64,000 bases of DNA, from the NCBI RefSeq assembly GCF_000714815.1, contig NZ_JMIH01000024.1, forward strand, positions 372,001 through 436,000. Reading direction: 5' to 3'. Position numbers and translations under genes: made by a program. Shown in pieces: positions 61,363-64,000 of this stretch; the first letter of the stretch is position 1, and each line of letters starts with the position of its first letter. Below the pieces are notes generated by a model that searched no databases, was not told where the DNA came from, and saw nothing but the letters and a program-made list of their open reading frames with translations. The stretch comes from Anditalea andensis (GTDB lineage: Bacteria; Bacteroidota; Bacteroidia; Cytophagales; Cyclobacteriaceae).

Positions 61363-63279
61363 ATGGCATTTTTAAAAAATATTAATATTCTTCCTAGATG
61401 GGTAATAGCAGCCTTGGATACAACTATATTGTTTTATTCAGTAATCTTTGCCTATTTATTAAGACTTAATTTTGAATGGTCAGAAATTGGCAATTATTAT
61501 TTTCTAGAAAGTAGTCTGTTTTTCACCTTTACTGGGGTAATTATCATGCTGATCACTAGAAGTTATCAAGGCATAGTAAGGCATACGGGGGTTAAAGATG
61601 CTTTTGTCATAGCTAGGACGATATTGTTTACTTTTTTGATCGTAGCACTGGTAGATTTTAGTTACGAACATATACTCAATAAATACTCGATAATGCCCCT
61701 CACGGTTATCATTATCGCATCTATTATTTCATTATCGCTACTTGTTTTTTATCGTCTGATGGTAAAAGAAATTTTTGGGTTTGCTAAAAACAAAACAAGG
61801 GAATTTGAAAATGTAGTCATTTTCGGAGCTGGTGAAGCCGGAATGTTGGCCCATGAAGTATTGATGAATGATACTAAAATCAATAAAAAGGTAATAGCAT
61901 TTATAGATGATGATGCTAAAAAAGCAGGGAAATTCCTTGGTGGGTCTAAAATATATGGTAATATTCAGGATCTTGAATTTTTGTCTTTTAAATATAACGT
62001 AAAGGAATTAATTATATCCACACAGGATATACCCAGCAAAAGAAAAAGAGAAATTATTGATGAATGTCTGCGACTGGATATTCATTCCAGCATCATTCCT
62101 CCTATAGATGAATGGATGAGCGGAGGTTTAAACGCTGGTGGTATAAGAGAAGTGAAAATAGAGGATTTATTGTCCAGAGACTCTATCTCATTGGACAGCA
62201 CCCACGTAAGCGAAGAGTTAGCAGGTAAAGTAGTGCTGGTAACTGGCGCAGGAGGTTCTATAGGTAGTGAAATAGCTAAACAGGTAGCACATTATAATCC
62301 TAAACTACTTATCATGTTAGATCAGGCGGAGTCTGCACTGTATGAAATCAACCACGAGATATTATCGCTAAATCTAGACGTAGATGTTATAGCCATATTA
62401 GCGGATATCAGAAAAGTAAAAAACCTTTCAGATATATTTAAAAAATATAATCCCCAGATTGTTTTCCATGCAGCAGCTTATAAGCATGTTCCGATGATGG
62501 AATCCTATCCAGAAGAGGCTGTTAAATGTAACATATTGGGTACACGTAATTTAGCTGACTTATCTGTGGAATATAAGGCAGAAAAATTTGTCATGATCAG
62601 TACTGATAAAGCAGTCAATCCTACAAATGTAATGGGGGCATCAAAAAGGATAGCAGAAATGTATGTCCAATCCCTCAATGATTTTATTTCAGGAATGAGT
62701 AAAGGAAATACAAAGTTTATTACAACTAGATTTGGAAATGTATTGGGATCCAACGGGTCGGTCATACCATTATTCAAGCGTCAAATTGAAAAAGGTGGGC
62801 CAGTAACTGTAACTCACCCGGATATCACACGTTATTTCATGACTATCCCGGAAGCATGTCAGCTAGTACTTGAAGCTGGTGTAATGGGAAATGGAGGAGA
62901 GATTTTTGTATTTGATATGGGAGAGCCTGTAAAAATAGTAGACTTGGCTAGAAAAATGATTCAGTTGAGTGGCAAAAAAGTAGATCAGGATATTAAAATA
63001 ACATATTCGGGACTTCGCCAGGGTGAAAAGTTATACGAAGAGTTATTGAACAATGAGGAGGAAGTTAAGGAAACCCATCATCCTAAGATTATGATTGCAA
63101 AAGTCTCTAAGGTATCCTTTGAAGATATTCATGAGCAACTTGAGCTTTTTAATGGTCTGTTAAATAAATCCTCTGATGTATCACTGGTCAGCCACATGAA
63201 GACTATTGTTCCTGAATTTATTAGTAATTCATCAAGGTTTAACTTTTTAGACAGTAGAAAAGAAGCAATGACGCGATAA
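61363..63279 (+). CDS. WbpM/CapD-like membrane-bound UDP-GlcNAc 4,6-dehydratase
   Basis: A 638-residue inner-membrane enzyme. Four N-terminal helices (about residues 12-130) precede a first Rossmann-like domain (VVIFGAGEAGMLAHEVLM) and the catalytic SDR domain starting near residue 288 with VVLVTGAGGSIGSEIAKQ. The active site reads MISTDKAVNPTNVMGASKR, with Met in place of the usual Tyr of Y-x3-K, as in the large WbpM-type dehydratases with an S-M-K triad. RFGNVLGSNGSVIPLF and GLRQGEKLYEELL also match. It makes UDP-4-keto-6-deoxy-GlcNAc, substrate of the WbpV-like enzyme. It has its own promoter and ends at a bidirectional terminator. Confidence 0.94.
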   Translation: MAFLKNINILPRWVIAALDTTILFYSVIFAYLLRLNFEWSEIGNYYFLESSLFFTFTGVIIMLITRSYQGIVRHTGVKDAFVIARTILFTFLIVALVDFSYEHILNKYSIMPLTVIIIASIISLSLLVFYRLMVKEIFGFAKNKTREFENVVIFGAGEAGMLAHEVLMNDTKINKKVIAFIDDDAKKAGKFLGGSKIYGNIQDLEFLSFKYNVKELIISTQDIPSKRKREIIDECLRLDIHSSIIPPIDEWMSGGLNAGGIREVKIEDLLSRDSISLDSTHVSEELAGKVVLVTGAGGSIGSEIAKQVAHYNPKLLIMLDQAESALYEINHEILSLNLDVDVIAILADIRKVKNLSDIFKKYNPQIVFHAAAYKHVPMMESYPEEAVKCNILGTRNLADLSVEYKAEKFVMISTDKAVNPTNVMGASKRIAEMYVQSLNDFISGMSKGNTKFITTRFGNVLGSNGSVIPLFKRQIEKGGPVTVTHPDITRYFMTIPEACQLVLEAGVMGNGGEIFVFDMGEPVKIVDLARKMIQLSGKKVDQDIKITYSGLRQGEKLYEELLNNEEEVKETHHPKIMIAKVSKVSFEDIHEQLELFNGLLNKSSDVSLVSHMKTIVPEFISNSSRFNFLDSRKEAMTR

Positions 63280-63300
63280 TATTATTGAACCTATATAAAA

Positions 63301-63339
63301 GTAACAAAAAAAGAAGCTTTAAGCTTCTTTTTTTGTTAC
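63301..63339. terminator. Bidirectional intrinsic terminator between WbpM-like gene and pfkA
   Basis: A perfect 19-bp inverted repeat with one central base (GTAACAAAAAAAGAAGCTT / AAGCTTCTTTTTTTGTTAC). Its own arms provide a T-run on either strand, so it can end both convergent transcripts. The pfkA stop codon lies in its right arm. Confidence 0.92.
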
Positions 63340-64000
63340 TGTGAAAGGATTTTTGCAATACGAAAATCATCTTCGTCTACTTCCTTATCATCTACTATAG
63401 CCTTTTTTATAGGAGTATATACAATTTTGTTATTGATAACGCCTACCATTACATCAGCTTTACCATTGATCAGCCCTTCTACGGCAGCCACGCCTAGTTT
63501 ACTGGCTAAGGTCCTGTCAAAAGAAGTAGGTGAGCCACCCCGCTGAAGATGCCCCAATATAGTGACCCGGATATCATAATTAGGGAGAAATTTTTTAACC
63601 TTTTGTGAAATCTCAAGGGCACCACCGCTTTTTCCCCCTTCAGCTACGATGACTATATTGGATTGTTTTTTAGCTTTTGCTCTAGATTTTAATCTTTCGA
63701 TTAGGGTCTCTATGGGCATTTTTCGTTCAGGAATAAGCGTAGCTGCCGCTCCGCTACCTATGCCGGCATTGACAGCAATAAATCCGGCATCTCTTCCCAT
63801 TACCTCTACAAAAAACAATCTGTCATGGGACACAGCTGTATCTCGAATTTTGTCAATAGCTTGGATGGCGGTATTGCAGGCAGTATCATACCCTATAGTG
63901 CTATCAGTTCCTGAAAGATCATTATCGATAGTTCCTGGTATACCTATAGAGGGTATGCCGAATTCTTTGTAGAATAGATGTGCACCAGTAAGTGAACCAT
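63336..64000 (-). CDS. pfkA: 6-phosphofructokinase, 5'-truncated by window edge
   Basis: ATP-dependent phosphofructokinase, the committed step of glycolysis. The frame is open to the window edge (221 codons plus stop visible), so about a third, including the N-terminal GGDAPG nucleotide-binding region, is missing. The catalytic block PGTIDNDLSGTDSTIGYDTA (with the catalytic Asp of TIDND) is present, then VEVMGRDAGFIA, EGGKSGG, TILGHLQRGGSPTSFDR and ASKLGVAAVEGL. The stop lies in the terminator hairpin. An internal ATG at 63833 is not the start because the conserved active site lies upstream of it. Confidence 0.95.
   Translation of the reverse strand, partial: GSLTGAHLFYKEFGIPSIGIPGTIDNDLSGTDSTIGYDTACNTAIQAIDKIRDTAVSHDRLFFVEVMGRDAGFIAVNAGIGSGAAATLIPERKMPIETLIERLKSRAKAKKQSNIVIVAEGGKSGGALEISQKVKKFLPNYDIRVTILGHLQRGGSPTSFDRTLASKLGVAAVEGLINGKADVMVGVINNKIVYTPIKKAIVDDKEVDEDDFRIAKILSQ

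Overview
The window comes from a low-GC member of the Bacteroidota, most likely the Cytophagales. The evidence is a SusC-type TonB receptor followed by a DUF4249 lipoprotein, a lipidated TamA (TamL-like) protein, Bat-type VWA/TPR genes, a two-gene aminolipid acyltransferase pair, and several promoter candidates of the Bacteroidota form TTG-N17..23-TAnnTTTG. No tRNA, rRNA, CRISPR array, insertion sequence or phage gene was recognised.

Bases 1-20900 are mostly housekeeping genes. In order: a 5'-truncated riboflavin synthase overlapped by a DegT-family sugar aminotransferase; a leftward tamL-hemF-PAP2 operon; a TrmH/SpoU RNA methyltransferase and a bile-acid/sodium symporter-family protein; a leftward STAS-RNase Z-queuosine precursor transporter operon; purC; a MORN-like repeat protein; a thiolase; a Bat-type group (BatB-like VWA protein plus two TPR proteins); a TonB receptor with DUF4249 lipoprotein; and a PlsC/GNAT pair likely making an acyl-amino-acid lipid.

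Bases 21620-63279 form one very large surface polysaccharide locus, with all but one gene on the + strand. It starts with the export pair Wza-like OPX lipoprotein and Wzc-like tyrosine autokinase. GDP-L-fucose genes (fcl, gmd) follow, then about 18 glycosyltransferases (13 GT2-like, 4 GT4-like, 1 GT14-like) plus one unfamiliar GT-like protein, two hexapeptide acyltransferases, a Wzy/ligase-like membrane protein, an ABC half-transporter resembling the flippase PglK, two APH-fold kinase-like proteins, a P-loop protein, rfbA, and a surface lipoprotein resembling a DUF4038 glycosidase. At the far end are a WbpV-like reductase/epimerase, a WbpL/WecA-like initiating phosphoglycosyltransferase and a WbpM-like 4,6-dehydratase.

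Inferred pathway: WbpM and WbpV analogues make a UDP-6-deoxy-HexNAc (QuiNAc or FucNAc type), the WbpL analogue loads it on undecaprenyl phosphate, the glycosyltransferases extend it with GDP-fucose and other donors, the ABC protein (no Wzx is visible) flips it, Wzy polymerises and Wza/Wzc export. The GT2 genes include a five-member paralogous family (three in direct tandem) sharing a C-terminal CYPQxC-like motif, and a separate tandem pair. Non-coding gaps at 42316-42598 and 45745-46139 contain protein-like but broken reading frames. The window ends in a leftward 6-phosphofructokinase gene separated from the locus by a perfect bidirectional terminator hairpin.
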